Positions 8,261-16,334 of a DNA stretch of 36,678 bases are shown here, piece after piece. The notes beneath the pieces were generated by a model. That model was not told the DNA's origin. It made no database searches and saw only the letters and a program-made list of their open reading frames with translations. This stretch comes from an uncultured beta proteobacterium. GTDB lineage: Bacteria; Pseudomonadota; Gammaproteobacteria; Burkholderiales; Burkholderiaceae_C. The stretch lies in assembly GCA_903920695.1 (NCBI GenBank), contig CAIXNB010000118.1, positions 1 through 36,678 on the forward strand, given 5' to 3'. The first letter of the stretch is position 1, and each line of letters begins with the position of its first letter. The position numbers and the translations under genes are program-made.

Positions 8261-9031
8261 ATGCAACTGAAGGACAAGGTCGTCGTCGTCACCGGGGCTG
8301 CCAGCGGCATCGGCGCCGCCATGGCGCGCCGCTTTGCACGAGAGGGGGCGCGCGCCGTGGTGGTGGCCGACCGCGACGGCATGGGGGCTGAAGACGTGGC
8401 CGCCGAGTTCGGCGGCCTGGGTCTGCGCACCGACGTCACGAGCGAGGCCGATCTGCAGCACTTGATCGCGACGACGCAGAGCCGCTTTGGCGCCATTGAC
8501 CTGTTCTGCTCGAACGCCGGCGTCAGCATCGCGGGCGGGCCCGGGCTGCCCGACGCCGCCTGGCAGCAGGTCTGGAACGTCAACCTGATGGCCCACGTTC
8601 ATGCCGCGCGCGCACTGCTGCCCGCCATGCTCGAACGCGGTCAGGGCTATTTGCTACAGACGGCCTCGGCGGCGGGACTGCTGTCGCAGTTCGACGCACC
8701 CTACGCCGTCAGCAAGCACGCGGCTGTTGCCTTCGCCGAGTGGCTCTCGATCAGCTACGCCAGCCGCGGTATCAAGGTCAGTTGCCTGTGCCCGGCCGGC
8801 GTCGACACGCCACTGCTGCGCGCCGAGCCAGCGCAGCGCCTGCGCCTCCTGAGCGAAGGCATGGTCTCAGCCGATGCCGTGGCCGACGCCGTCATCGAGG
8901 GCCTGGACGCCGAGCGCTTCCTGATCCTGCCGCAACCCTGGATCGGTGAGCAGTTGCGCCGCAAAGTGGACGACCCGGACCGCTGGTTGCGCGGCATGGC
9001 CCGCTGGCACGACAGCGTGCGCAAGCCTTAG
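8261..9031 (+). CDS. Short-chain dehydrogenase/reductase
   Basis: Rossmann-fold oxidoreductase of 256 aa: cofactor motif TGAASGIGAAMARRFAREGA at residues 10-29, VVADRDG with an Asp favouring NAD(H), SNAGVSIAGG in place of NNAG, catalytic Ser in LQTASAAG and YAVSKHA for Tyr and Lys. Late CPAGVDTPLL is the usual substrate-loop block. The start at 8261 is fixed by AAGGAG (8249-8254) six bases before the ATG; the frame is open further upstream but overlaps the MDR gene. It is a distant paralogue of the SDR on the other strand at 6124-6984 and probably shares its pathway. Substrate unknown. Confidence 0.92.
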   Translation: MQLKDKVVVVTGAASGIGAAMARRFAREGARAVVVADRDGMGAEDVAAEFGGLGLRTDVTSEADLQHLIATTQSRFGAIDLFCSNAGVSIAGGPGLPDAAWQQVWNVNLMAHVHAARALLPAMLERGQGYLLQTASAAGLLSQFDAPYAVSKHAAVAFAEWLSISYASRGIKVSCLCPAGVDTPLLRAEPAQRLRLLSEGMVSADAVADAVIEGLDAERFLILPQPWIGEQLRRKVDDPDRWLRGMARWHDSVRKP

Positions 9032-9079
9032 AACTTGTCCGTAAATAGGGAGAGGCGACGCAAAATCCAGCTCTGACCT

Positions 9080-9098
9080 TTTCGAGTGTGTTTCGAAA
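9080..9098. terminator. Weak hairpin between convergent genes
   Basis: TTTCGA (9080-9085) and TCGAAA (9093-9098) form a 6-bp stem with a 7-nt loop in the 94-bp gap between the rightward SDR and the leftward GMC gene. It could end transcription from either side, but the stem is short and A/T-rich. Confidence 0.25.
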
Positions 9099-9125
9099 TG
9101 TCTGTGTCAAAGTACTATTGAAAAT

Positions 9126-10727
9126 TTACGCACGTTTCGATAGTTCGCTCGCCAGTGCGGAGACGTTCTGTGACACCAACCCATAGATGGTGAGCTGTGG
9201 GTTGACACCCAGACTGGTTGGAAACGTTGAACCATCCATGACCGAGAGGTTGCTCAAGTGATGGTGACGGCCACGACTGTTCACGACACCGGCGCGCGAG
9301 TTCTCGCTCATGCCGCATCCTCCCATCAGGTGGGCGGTGAACAAGGTGGTTCGGAACTTCTCCATGGGCAGCGTCGCAATCGCCTGCTTGGCCTCGTTCC
9401 AGCTTTTGTAGTTGGCGCTGTCGAGGTGCGCCGGACGAACACTCGACGCACCCGCCGCAAATTGAAGCTCGGCCATACTGAGAAAGGCGCGGCGGATGCC
9501 ATCCCACAGGTAGGGGCTGACCTTGTATTCCAGCACCGGGCTGCCATCACTGCCGACACGCACCTGACCGCCTTCGCTTTCCGGCACAAAACCATCGCGC
9601 AGCAAGGCCAGCACGGCGTTGTAATGCGGAAATTGGTCCATGCTCTTCTTCAGCTCCTGGCCGAAAAGATTCGATATGCCAGCGGTAATGCCAACGGCCA
9701 GTGGCGGCACTTCCAGCTTGTAGCCTGCCGGTCCGGTCGCTCCGTCCTTCCACTGGAACTGGTCCGAGGCAATCGACTGCGGTGTGCCGTAAAACGCATT
9801 CACCGGTTTGGGCATGGTCGCCACCGACAGATTGACCGGATGAATGAACGTGCGTTTCCCGAGCAGACCATGGGGATCGGGCGCCTGCGAGCGCAGCAGC
9901 AACGCCGGCGAATTGATGGCGCCGCCGGCCACGATGTAGTGCCGCGCCTTGACGCTGACCGTGGTGCCCGTTGGCGTGCGAGCGTCCTCACCGAGTGCGT
10001 CGCAGTTCAGTTTTTCAACCTGGTTCGCCGCGTGCTGAATTTGGCGCACGCGCAAGTGGTGCAACAGCGTCGCGCCATTCTGCAGCGCGGTCGGAATCGT
10101 CGTCACCAGCATCGATTGCTTGGCATTGGCGGGACAGCCATAGCCGCAATAGCCGGAGTCCAGGCAGCCTTTGACGTTGCGTGGGATGATGTGTGACTCC
10201 CATCCCAGCGCCTTGCAACCGCGCTGCAGGATGCTGTTGTTCTCATTCGGTGTCAGGCCGCAGGGGGCAATGGCGAGCCGCTCCTCCATTTTGGCAAACC
10301 AGGGTGCCATCTCTTTTTCGCTGTGCCCCACCACTTCATGCCGCGTGGCCCAGTGGTCCAGGGTTTGACTCGGCGTGCGAAAGCTTGAGGTCCAGTTCAC
10401 CGTGGTGGTGCCGCCAACACAGCGACCTTGCAGGATTGAGATTGCGCCGTCTGCGGTGGCGCGCCCGGCACCCTCCTGGTAGAGATCCCGGTAAGAGCGC
10501 GCTTCATCCATGTCCTTGAAGCTGTCTGAAGTCTTGAGTGGACCTTCCTCAATCATGATCACCTTCAGTCCGGCCAGACTCAGAATTTCAGCGGCCACAC
10601 CGCCACCAGCGCCGGTGCCAATGATGGCGACGTCAGCCTCAAGGGTCAGGGGCTGCTTCAAGGTCGATGCATCGATGACCTTCCAGCCCGAAGCAATGCC
10701 TGCGGTGTAAATGTTGTTGAATGCCAT
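9126..10727 (-). CDS. GMC-family FAD oxidoreductase, long-chain alcohol oxidase-like
   Basis: Flavin alcohol oxidoreductase of 533 aa. The FAD-binding GTGAGGG is at residues 37-43 and the GMC signature region GRCVGGTTTVNWTSSFRTP lies near residue 103. CGYGCPANAKQSMLVTTIP and the following GATLLHH resemble the cysteine-containing block of fatty (long-chain) alcohol oxidases rather than choline or glucose oxidases. The C-terminal active-site region includes HLMGGCGM and, in the usual His/Asn position, GVNPQLTI. There is no signal peptide of its own. The gene follows, by 61 bp, one for a Tat-exported lipoprotein of the kind that serves as small subunit for such enzymes, so the pair may be exported together and face the periplasm. 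The ATG at 10727 is preceded by AAGAGAAAG; an in-frame ATG at 10766 lies further upstream. Last gene of a six-gene leftward cluster. Confidence 0.9.
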   Translation of the reverse strand: MAFNNIYTAGIASGWKVIDASTLKQPLTLEADVAIIGTGAGGGVAAEILSLAGLKVIMIEEGPLKTSDSFKDMDEARSYRDLYQEGAGRATADGAISILQGRCVGGTTTVNWTSSFRTPSQTLDHWATRHEVVGHSEKEMAPWFAKMEERLAIAPCGLTPNENNSILQRGCKALGWESHIIPRNVKGCLDSGYCGYGCPANAKQSMLVTTIPTALQNGATLLHHLRVRQIQHAANQVEKLNCDALGEDARTPTGTTVSVKARHYIVAGGAINSPALLLRSQAPDPHGLLGKRTFIHPVNLSVATMPKPVNAFYGTPQSIASDQFQWKDGATGPAGYKLEVPPLAVGITAGISNLFGQELKKSMDQFPHYNAVLALLRDGFVPESEGGQVRVGSDGSPVLEYKVSPYLWDGIRRAFLSMAELQFAAGASSVRPAHLDSANYKSWNEAKQAIATLPMEKFRTTLFTAHLMGGCGMSENSRAGVVNSRGRHHHLSNLSVMDGSTFPTSLGVNPQLTIYGLVSQNVSALASELSKRA

Positions 10728-10788
10728 GGCGCTTTCTCTTGAATAGTTTGGGTGGATTGCAATCAAGCGTGGTGCTGGCGCACGCGCA

Positions 10789-11400
10789 TCAAGAATTGGC
10801 GGCGTCGAAGACTTCTTTGAGCGGCCCTGGATAGCCGACCGCCGCCCACGCCTGGGGCAACACGTAATAGCCTACGGCGCTGAGTTTCATCAGCGCATTG
10901 ACGCCCGCCGTGAGCGTTTCAAAGCGGCTGGAACGCCAGCGTGCGAGAAAGTTTTCGATGTCCTGCTGGCTGGCTTCATGCCAATCTCCGACACCTGTCA
11001 ATAATCGGCGCAGCAGTCCAACCGAAAGCAGGTCCATCAGTTTTCGCAACTCGCCTTGTTGGTGCGCGACCAGGGCGGAACAGGCCGCGTCAATGTTCTT
11101 GAGCACCGTGTTGATGGTCTGCTTTTTCTGTGCCGCGTCGAGCGCTGCCACATCACTGACCACAACCGGAATCAATGCGCTGAAGAGCGCGACATCGCCG
11201 GCGTTGAGGAAGCTCAATCCCGTCACCGCGATCTTGTCGCTGCTGCTGCAGCCGGACAGGCCAGGCAGGATGGCAGCGCAAGTGGTGACAGTGGCGAAAC
11301 CGAAACCCACCTTCAAAAGGTTTCGGCGTGACAGGTCTTTCACGCCTGGGGCGTGAAGCGCAGCGTTGCTGCTGCGTTGAATGAGTTGTTCTTGGGTCAT
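10789..11400 (-). CDS. Tat-exported lipoprotein, gluconate-dehydrogenase subunit-3-like
   Basis: Small protein of 203 aa that probably escorts or anchors the GMC flavoprotein encoded next. The N-terminus is a twin-arginine signal (SRRNLLKVGF, Arg25-Arg26) followed by a hydrophobic stretch and the lipobox LSGC (Cys51), so it should be a Tat-exported lipoprotein. The rest is helical and resembles the subunit-3 family that accompanies membrane-bound gluconate and related GMC dehydrogenases; there is no heme CxxCH motif. Because the Tat system carries folded complexes, the FAD subunit can ride along without its own signal. GGAG eight bases before the ATG at 11400 supports this start over the in-frame ATG at 11421. 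It lies 29 bp after the kinase gene. Confidence 0.82.
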   Translation of the reverse strand: MTQEQLIQRSSNAALHAPGVKDLSRRNLLKVGFGFATVTTCAAILPGLSGCSSSDKIAVTGLSFLNAGDVALFSALIPVVVSDVAALDAAQKKQTINTVLKNIDAACSALVAHQQGELRKLMDLLSVGLLRRLLTGVGDWHEASQQDIENFLARWRSSRFETLTAGVNALMKLSAVGYYVLPQAWAAVGYPGPLKEVFDAANS

Positions 11401-11429
11401 CGTGGTATCTCCATCAGGCAATTATCAGC

Positions 11430-12989
11430 TCAGCAATCTGGATAGCCCGTGATTTTCTGAATTTCCAGATACAGGGGCTGCAGGCGATGGTACATGCGAC
11501 AGTAGACGCGACGGTAGAGTTGCTCGTAGGTTTGAGCGTGTACCGGCTCAGGCAGGAACAGTTCTCCGATGCGGGTCATCTGGGCGATGGCAGTCTCAAA
11601 GTCAGGGTGAATTTTCAAACTGACAGCCGCCAGCACGGCCGCACCCAAGCCGCTGGTCTCATACAAGTGGGGACGCTCACATGGCAAGTTGAAAATGTTG
11701 GCCGTGATTTGCATGGCCGCATCGCTTTGCGAGCCACCACCGGAGACGCGCACTTTGGTGATGCGGGTGCCACCGCGCTTTTCGATGCGCTCCTTGGCCT
11801 CGCGCAGCGCGTAGGCCAGGCCTTCGAGAATGGCGCGGTACAGATGGGCGCGTGTGTGCACATCGCCAAAGCCGATGATGGCGCCCTTGGCTTCCGGGCC
11901 GGGCACCTTGATGCCGGGGTTCCAGAACGGTTGCAGCATCAAGCCCTGCGCGCCTGGCGGCACGGCATTAACCAGTTCATCAAACAAGGCCTCTGGCGCA
12001 ACGCCGCGCTGCTGCGCAATTTGTTGTTCATGCAGGCCAAACTGCTCCTTGAACCAGCTCACCATCCAGAAGCCCCGGGTGATCTGGATTTCGGTGTTGT
12101 AGTGCTTCGGTACAGCCGCCTGATACGGCGGAACAAAGGGCGTGGCTTCCAGATAGCGTGGTGTGGTGGTGTTGACGGTGGCCGTCGTGCCGTAGGACAG
12201 GCAGGCAATTTCGGGCGTGAGACAACCCGCGCCGATCACCTCGCAGGCTTTGTCGGCAGCGCCGGCAATGACCGGCATGCCTTGTGGAATCCCGGTATCG
12301 AGGGCCGCTTGCGCGCCGACCGTGCCGATGATGGTGCCAGCGCTAACCAGCTCGGGCAGCATGTGCGGACGGATTGGCAATGCCTGCCATTTCCAGTCTG
12401 ACTTGGCAGCCCAGCAGCCCTTCTTGTAATCGAAAGGTATATAGCCGACCTGGGATGCCACCGAGTCCACGAAACGCCCGGTAAACCGGTAGTTGAGGTA
12501 GCCCGAGAGCAACAGGAATTTGTCGGTTTTGGCCCAGATGTCGGGCTGGTTCTGCGCAATCCAGTTGGCCTCGGCTTCTCTCTGAATAAAGCGCACCGTG
12601 TCACGCATGCCAATGGCGCGAAACGCCGCTTCCCACCACCACTTGAGCTTGGGCGTGGCATCGGCACGGCGCTGATCAAGCCAGATCATGGCCGGCCGCA
12701 GCGGTTTGCCCTCCTTGTCCAGCGCAATCGTGGTGCCGCGCTGGGTGGTGATGACCATACCCGCCACCGCGCTCTTGGGCACGCTGGTGTTTGCCCACAG
12801 GTGTTGGCAGGCCTGGCACAAGGCCTGCCAAAAGGCGTCGGGGTCGTTTTCCACCCAACCGGCTTGGGGCGATTGGTAGGTGTCGATCACCACCTGCGAT
12901 TTGTCAACCAGATTGCCATGGGCGTCGAACAGCAGGGCGCGTACGCTCTGGGTGCCGTTGTCGATGGCCAGCAGATAGCGCTTGCTCAT
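11430..12989 (-). CDS. FGGY-family carbohydrate kinase
   Basis: ATP-dependent kinase of 519 aa for a sugar, polyol or glycerol derivative. The N-terminal phosphate loop is LAIDNGTQSVRALLFDAHG; the mid-protein GAADKACEVIGAG and the C-terminal VSGGGSQSDAAMQITANIF correspond to the FGGY ATPase core and signature 2. Length is that of a complete family member. The ATG at 12989 overlaps the stop of the glycerol-3-phosphate dehydrogenase gene by four bases (ATGA), which implies coupled translation and a shared pathway. A role in phosphorylating glycerol or a substituted glycerol for that dehydrogenase is the natural inference. FGGY enzymes vary widely in substrate, so the sequence alone does not decide between glycerol, a tetritol or a larger polyol. 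Confidence 0.9.
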   Translation of the reverse strand: MSKRYLLAIDNGTQSVRALLFDAHGNLVDKSQVVIDTYQSPQAGWVENDPDAFWQALCQACQHLWANTSVPKSAVAGMVITTQRGTTIALDKEGKPLRPAMIWLDQRRADATPKLKWWWEAAFRAIGMRDTVRFIQREAEANWIAQNQPDIWAKTDKFLLLSGYLNYRFTGRFVDSVASQVGYIPFDYKKGCWAAKSDWKWQALPIRPHMLPELVSAGTIIGTVGAQAALDTGIPQGMPVIAGAADKACEVIGAGCLTPEIACLSYGTTATVNTTTPRYLEATPFVPPYQAAVPKHYNTEIQITRGFWMVSWFKEQFGLHEQQIAQQRGVAPEALFDELVNAVPPGAQGLMLQPFWNPGIKVPGPEAKGAIIGFGDVHTRAHLYRAILEGLAYALREAKERIEKRGGTRITKVRVSGGGSQSDAAMQITANIFNLPCERPHLYETSGLGAAVLAAVSLKIHPDFETAIAQMTRIGELFLPEPVHAQTYEQLYRRVYCRMYHRLQPLYLEIQKITGYPDC

Positions 12990-14584
12990 GGTCTGGGTTC
13001 CTTGGGTTTTGCGCTGGGCCATTGGTAGTGCGCGGCAATCAGACCCTGGTAGCGTGCGATCTCGGTGCGCCAGCCGTCATCACCCCATTGCAGATGGAGC
13101 TCACACAGTTCACGGATCCGCGCCAGATGATCGAGGCCACCACGTGGCAACAAAATCCCTAAGCGCGTGCGGCGCAACAGCAGGTCGTCCAGATGCTGCA
13201 CGGCTTCAAATTGGGCCGCAATAGCCAGTTCCAGCCACAGGGTGTCGGTGCCGGGAATGGCCTGTAAATCGGAAGCGCTCGCTTCGTCGGCAAGCGTTTG
13301 CGCAAGGTAGCCATAGCGCGCGGCCAAGCGGTGACGAACCGAGGCACGCCAGTGCGGATTCAGCTCGCTCGTCGGCGTAAACAGAGCGGCGTCATCACGC
13401 GCAAACGGCTTGCCGGCGTGGGGTGCTGCCAGCGCCAAGGCGTCCTGCGCCATGAGCCGAAAGGTTGTGAGCTTGCCGCCTGCGACGGTGATCAGACCGG
13501 ACTCGTCGAGCACCGCGTGGTCGCGTGCGGCTTTGGACGCAGCGCCCTGGGCCTGCGCCACCACCGGGCGCACGCCCGCATAGCAGGCGCTCACGTCCGT
13601 TTGCGTGATGGCGGCGCCGGGGAACTGGTCATTGACCGCTTCAATCAGGTAGTCCACTTCAGCTTGCGTGATGCTGGCCTCGACATCGAGGTCGCCGAGG
13701 TGGTCCAGATCGGTGGTGCCAATCAGCGTCGCCCCTTCCCACGGATAGAAAAACACCGGCCTGCCGTCTCGTGGGTGCATCAAGCTGATGCTTTGGGCAA
13801 TCGGCAAGCGCCAGAATGGCAGCACCAGATGGCTGCCGCGCAAGGGGCGCAGCATCGGCTTGCCGCCCACCGCCGCACGCAGGCAGTCGGCCCAGACACC
13901 GGTGGCGTTGACGACGGCCTTGGCGCGTACCGGGTAGCGCTGGCCCGAGATGGCATCGCACACGATCAGGCTGGAATCCCCCTTCGCATTGCGCTGAAGG
14001 CCTTGCGCCTGGGCATAGTTGAGCAGCAAGGCACCATCGCGTCGGGCCTCCATCAGCACGCGCCATACCAGCCTGGCATCGTCGGTTTTGGCGTCAACGA
14101 AGACCATGGCACCGCGCATCTGCGGCGGCGCCAGACCCGGCGCCAGGGTTTGTGCTGCATTAAGCTTGGCATAAAAGTGGCTGCGCTTGCCGGCCATCAG
14201 TTCATACACCACCAGACCCAGCTGAAACAACCAGCGGCCCGGCTTGCGAGCCGTGCAATCGGCAAACAAAAAGCTTTGCGTCTCAACCAGTTCCGGCGCT
14301 TCACGCATCAGGCGTTCGCGCTCGCGCACCGAGTGCAACGTGGTTTTGATGTCGCCTTCTTTCAGGTAACGCAGGCCACCATGCACGAGCTTGGAGGAGC
14401 GGCTCGAAGTGCCCCAGGCAAAGTCGCGTTGTTCGATCAAGAGCACGCTCCAGCCGCGCCGTGCCGCCTGCTGGGCCACGCCGGCGCCGGTGATGCCCCC
14501 GCCGATGACGACCAGATCCCATTGCTGCGTCTGAAGGCGCGCCAGTTCACTGGCGCGCGCAGTGAACTGGTTCACGTCGCCCAT
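12986..14584 (-). CDS. glpD: FAD-dependent glycerol-3-phosphate dehydrogenase
   Basis: Flavoprotein of 532 aa, the usual length of aerobic GlpD. The dinucleotide-binding motif VVIGGGITGAGVAQQAARRG begins near residue 25, followed by the family blocks RDFAWGTSSRSSKLVHGGLRYL and, in the substrate domain, GVRPVV and GGKLTTFRLMAQDAL. GlpD-type enzymes oxidise sn-glycerol-3-phosphate to dihydroxyacetone phosphate at the inner membrane and pass electrons to quinone. Its stop overlaps the start of the FGGY kinase by 4 bp, and its start overlaps the end of the alkyl-DHAP-synthase-like gene by 13 bp. The tight linkage to that flavoenzyme suggests that it may serve an alkylated glycerol-phosphate rather than housekeeping glycerol use. 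No glpF or glpR is present nearby. Confidence 0.92.
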   Translation of the reverse strand: MGDVNQFTARASELARLQTQQWDLVVIGGGITGAGVAQQAARRGWSVLLIEQRDFAWGTSSRSSKLVHGGLRYLKEGDIKTTLHSVRERERLMREAPELVETQSFLFADCTARKPGRWLFQLGLVVYELMAGKRSHFYAKLNAAQTLAPGLAPPQMRGAMVFVDAKTDDARLVWRVLMEARRDGALLLNYAQAQGLQRNAKGDSSLIVCDAISGQRYPVRAKAVVNATGVWADCLRAAVGGKPMLRPLRGSHLVLPFWRLPIAQSISLMHPRDGRPVFFYPWEGATLIGTTDLDHLGDLDVEASITQAEVDYLIEAVNDQFPGAAITQTDVSACYAGVRPVVAQAQGAASKAARDHAVLDESGLITVAGGKLTTFRLMAQDALALAAPHAGKPFARDDAALFTPTSELNPHWRASVRHRLAARYGYLAQTLADEASASDLQAIPGTDTLWLELAIAAQFEAVQHLDDLLLRRTRLGILLPRGGLDHLARIRELCELHLQWGDDGWRTEIARYQGLIAAHYQWPSAKPKEPRP

Positions 14585-16191
14585 GGGCCTTCGTCCTGTA
14601 GCAGCTTGCCGGGGTTCATGATTTTCTTGGGATCAAAATGGCGACACAACTGCGCCAGTGTGGCCATGCCGAGCGGGCCTTTTTCATCCTTCAAATGCGC
14701 TGCGTGGTCACGCCCGACGCCATGCTGGTGGCTGACCGTGCCGCCATGTGCCGCAATGGTGGCGGCAACCGCCGCCTTGAGTTTTTGCCAGCGTTCAAAG
14801 TTGGGTGCAAAGCCACCGGCTGCCGTGGCCCAGACAAACTGCGAATAGACGCTGCTGCCCTGCGGGTACAGGTGCGACAGATGGGTGAAGGCGTGCACGC
14901 GTTCGCCGTACTGCGCAAAGACATCGCGCGCGGCCTGCTCCATCGCCAGCATCAGCTTCTTGACATTGGGCCAGTCCACCGCCGTCTCGATCGTGTCGGC
15001 GCAGTAACCCTGGTCCCATAGCGTGTTGCGCAGATAAGGGCCTTTGAAACGGTGGCTCGCCCACTTGGCGCCCATGGCTTCTCCGATGTAGACGGCGCCA
15101 TGCGCAGACAAAGTGCGCCGGGATTCGCGCAAGGCGTGGCGGGCGTTGCGCCGCTCACCCGTAACGCCCAGCATCAGCAGGCATTTGTCCGCACCGCAGC
15201 CGCGCAGGGCCAGATAGCGTTCCAGCCAGCCGATCAGCCTGGCGTGGCCGGCCAGCGTGAGGCTGGTCTGGGTCTCAATGCCATTGCTCAGCCGCGTCAT
15301 GCTCAGGGGCAGCCTGCGCTGGATCAGCGTGCGTACAGCGGCTTCGGCGGCATCCCAGTTCGGCAGGAAGATGGCGTGAAAACTCTCGTGCGCGGGTAGC
15401 GGGCTGACGCGCACCGTGACCTCGGTCAGAATGCCAAAGCGCCCTTCCGAGCCCATCACCAATTCACGCAAGTCCGGCCCGGCGCTGGCGGCCGGCAGCG
15501 TCGGGATGGTGAGCGCGCCGACAGGGGTTTCCATGTGACCGCCGGCAAACAGTTGCTCAATGCGTCCGTAGCGCAGTGACTGTTGACCGCTGGAGCGGGT
15601 CACCACCCAGCCACCGACCGTGGAGTATTCAAACGACTGCGGAAAATGCCCCAGCGTATAGCCTTGGGCGCGCAGTTGCGCTTCCAACTGCGGCCCCGCT
15701 GTGCCGGCGCCAAAGGTGGCGAGCTGGCTCAGTTTGTCCAGGTGCAGCAGGCGGTTCATGCGGCTCAGGTTGATCGACAGAATCGGTCGCTCGCTGATCG
15801 GGCAATCGAGATGGCCTGAGACACTGGTGCCGCCGGCAAATGGAATGACCATCCAGTTGTTGGTGTGTGCCAGCGCGAGCAATTCACGCACCTGGTCGGT
15901 CGACTCGGGAAAGGCGACGCCATCGGGTGCGGGCGGCAGGGCGCCAAAGCGTTTGCGAATCCAGTCGGCAAAGCTCTCGCCGAATGCCATGGCAAAGCGG
16001 GTGTCGGCGTCGGTTTGAATCAGGGCATGTTGGCCTGTCAGGCGTGACGGCGGAATTTTTTTCAACATCGCGGCGCGCTCCACATCAACGCCAGGCCGGC
16101 CCGGCCCAAGCCGCTCGGCCATCATGGCGCGCGCAGATTCGTTGAGTTCCATTGAAGTGGCGTCATCGCCCCATCCATTCCATCTGCGCAT
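14572..16191 (-). CDS. FAD-binding oxidase, alkyldihydroxyacetonephosphate synthase (AGPS)-like
   Basis: Flavoenzyme of 539 aa in the VAO/PCMH fold, closest in motif to alkylglycerone-phosphate synthase. It starts with MRRWNGWGDD, a typical AGPS opening, and GGAG lies six bases before the ATG at 16191, which fixes the start. FAD-binding blocks are VIPFAGGTSVSGHLDCP (residues 115-131) and GHFPQSFEYSTVGGWVVTRS (181-200) with SLRYGRIE just after; the C-terminus has HQHGVGRDH, the His-rich catalytic motif. AGPS swaps the acyl chain of acyl-DHAP for a fatty alcohol, making the ether bond. Acyl-DHAP synthase and acyl-CoA reductase are absent here, so classical plasmalogen synthesis is unlikely. Neighbouring glpD and kinase genes argue for a reaction on glycerol-phosphate ethers, possibly in the breakdown direction. 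Confidence 0.88.
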   Translation of the reverse strand: MRRWNGWGDDATSMELNESARAMMAERLGPGRPGVDVERAAMLKKIPPSRLTGQHALIQTDADTRFAMAFGESFADWIRKRFGALPPAPDGVAFPESTDQVRELLALAHTNNWMVIPFAGGTSVSGHLDCPISERPILSINLSRMNRLLHLDKLSQLATFGAGTAGPQLEAQLRAQGYTLGHFPQSFEYSTVGGWVVTRSSGQQSLRYGRIEQLFAGGHMETPVGALTIPTLPAASAGPDLRELVMGSEGRFGILTEVTVRVSPLPAHESFHAIFLPNWDAAEAAVRTLIQRRLPLSMTRLSNGIETQTSLTLAGHARLIGWLERYLALRGCGADKCLLMLGVTGERRNARHALRESRRTLSAHGAVYIGEAMGAKWASHRFKGPYLRNTLWDQGYCADTIETAVDWPNVKKLMLAMEQAARDVFAQYGERVHAFTHLSHLYPQGSSVYSQFVWATAAGGFAPNFERWQKLKAAVAATIAAHGGTVSHQHGVGRDHAAHLKDEKGPLGMATLAQLCRHFDPKKIMNPGKLLQDEGPWAT

Positions 16192-16334
16192 GTCTTGCTC
16201 CGATTGACTTTGGTTGAATCCAGGTTGAAGCGCACTCTCAAACGAGGGCTTCAATTGACCAAGTTGCGTGGCCGCCCATTATTGAGCCCTCCGGATAAGC
16301 CAGACCACTTGGCCACAGCCCGCGCTTGGCCCAC

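Noticed and set aside
10727..10789. Gluconate 2-dehydrogenase as the function of the GMC/Tat pair
   Set aside because: The small subunit looks like gluconate dehydrogenase subunit 3, but the GMC protein has the alcohol-oxidase type cysteine block and there is no cytochrome c subunit gene.
13298..14848. Long open frame (516 codons) on the plus strand opposite glpD and the AGPS-like gene
   Set aside because: It is antisense to two genes with clear catalytic motifs, has no ribosome site or family pattern, and is explained by high-G+C codon bias leaving the opposite strand open.
14572..16191. D-lactate or glycolate oxidase (GlcD) as identity of the FAD-binding oxidase
   Set aside because: The start MRRWNGWG and the block SFEYSTVGGWVVTRSSGQ fit alkyl-DHAP synthase better than GlcD.
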